Of a stretch of DNA of 20,441 nt, positions 20,055 to 20,441 are shown one piece after another (the first letter of the stretch is position 1; the number at the start of each line of letters is the position of its first letter). The DNA is from a virus. The translations under genes were made by a program, and so were the position numbers. The DNA lies in IMG/VR virus record IMGVR_UViG_3300002100_000002, positions 1 to 20,441 of that record; one strand, given 5' to 3'. The notes below the pieces were generated by a model. That model saw only the letters and a program-made list of their open reading frames with translations. It was not told the DNA's origin and made no database searches.

Positions 20055-20441
20055 TAAACTTTTTCCTGCTCATTAAATTTTGATAATATAAACCCGTTTT
20101 CTATTCCCCAATCTGTATTATTCTCCAGGTAGGTATTACAGTTATTGCAGGACCTCTTTAAGAATCTACGATCTAAAAGAAATTCCCCGCGCTTTTTCAT
20201 GTGGTGTAATCCTTGCGCGATCTTTGAACAAACGGGAGAATGGATTTCACATTTCTTCGATTTCAAAAGCATATCAATAACTATCTTTTTGTACTCCTTA
20301 TGGTTTACCGTCATTGTCTTAGATTTAGCCGCTATCCTGGTTACGGGAGCGCGCTCAATCTTTAAGGCTGCATAGTTTTTATGCCCAATACAAAACCCGT
20401 TCGCCTGAGCAAAACGGGTACAATTAGGGAAATTACATTCG
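20054..20441 (-). CDS. HNH-like zinc protein with N-terminal Cys/His finger, 5' end cut by window edge
   Basis: The frame is open from the stop at 20054 to the right edge, so the ATG at 20314 is internal: 42 more codons are open upstream and code for ECNFPNCTRFAQANGFCIGH, a Cys/His finger (C-x4-C ... C-x2-H), and a basic linker. The C-terminal half has KKCEIHSPVCSKIAQGLHHMKKRGEFLLDRRFLKRSCNNCNTYLENNTDWGIENGF: a Cys pair, His-His, Cys pair, as in HNH-family proteins near replication genes of Bacteroidota phages. A nuclease or DNA-binding role is likely, but the canonical second His is not obvious, so activity is uncertain. The stop shares one base with the methyltransferase start. Confidence 0.82.
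   Translation of the reverse strand, partial: ECNFPNCTRFAQANGFCIGHKNYAALKIERAPVTRIAAKSKTMTVNHKEYKKIVIDMLLKSKKCEIHSPVCSKIAQGLHHMKKRGEFLLDRRFLKRSCNNCNTYLENNTDWGIENGFILSKFNEQEKV

Noticed and set aside
1-20441. Search for CRISPR arrays, tRNA genes, integrase and attachment sites
   Set aside because: No regularly spaced repeats, tRNA-like cloverleaf, recombinase motif or long direct repeat was seen, so none is reported. Lysogeny cannot be judged from this window.

Overview
The window is a piece of a tailed-phage genome (free phage or prophage) with an HK97-type head and a long, probably siphovirus-like tail. The host is probably a member of the Bacteroidota. Evidence for the host is a TAnnTTTG -7 promoter box in front of several genes, weak or absent Shine-Dalgarno sequences, AT-rich codon use (about 40% GC by eye), and many small proteins of kinds I recognise from Bacteroidota phages. 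No integrase, repressor, tRNA or CRISPR array is visible. Almost all genes are on the minus strand, so the map is best read from right to left.

Right part (20441 down to about 13357): DNA metabolism and modification. In transcription order: an HNH-like zinc protein cut by the window edge, a beta-class amino-methyltransferase, a family X polymerase-like nucleotidyltransferase, a small C5-cytosine methyltransferase, a DUF4373/DnaD-like replication protein, a long-overlapping partner gene, a conserved protein of unknown function, a Cys/His-rich small protein, a VRR-NUC nuclease, a large amino-methyltransferase with an apparent helix-turn-helix insert, and a coiled-coil protein. Genes are nearly gapless or overlapping, as in one operon.

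Middle and left (13318 down to 1): a TAnnTTTG promoter starts the packaging and head module. The order is a 64-aa protein, small and large terminase, a DUF4406-like protein, portal, a third amino-methyltransferase, four tiny genes coupled by stop/start overlaps, a MuF-type minor head protein, prohead protease, major capsid protein, a strong intrinsic terminator, a 78-aa protein, gp6-like connector, head-closure (gp16-like) protein with an extra C-terminal domain, a 126-aa structural-looking protein, gp10-like and DUF3168-like tail-completion proteins, and finally the tail tube protein, cut by the left edge.

Two cassettes break this late operon. At 6274-7454, plus-strand genes including an HNH nuclease lie between the MuF gene and the protease. 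At 440-1149, one plus-strand gene faces a two-gene minus-strand unit whose promoter spacer is filled exactly by a perfect inverted repeat, a good operator candidate.

The most unusual whole-window signal is the hexamer CCTGAG: I count 19 copies on the plus strand and none in the opposite orientation, spread across genes and in all three codon phases. Four DNA methyltransferases in 20 kb point to heavy defence against host restriction; the one-way hexamer may belong to the same theme, or be a Chi-like or codon-use effect.
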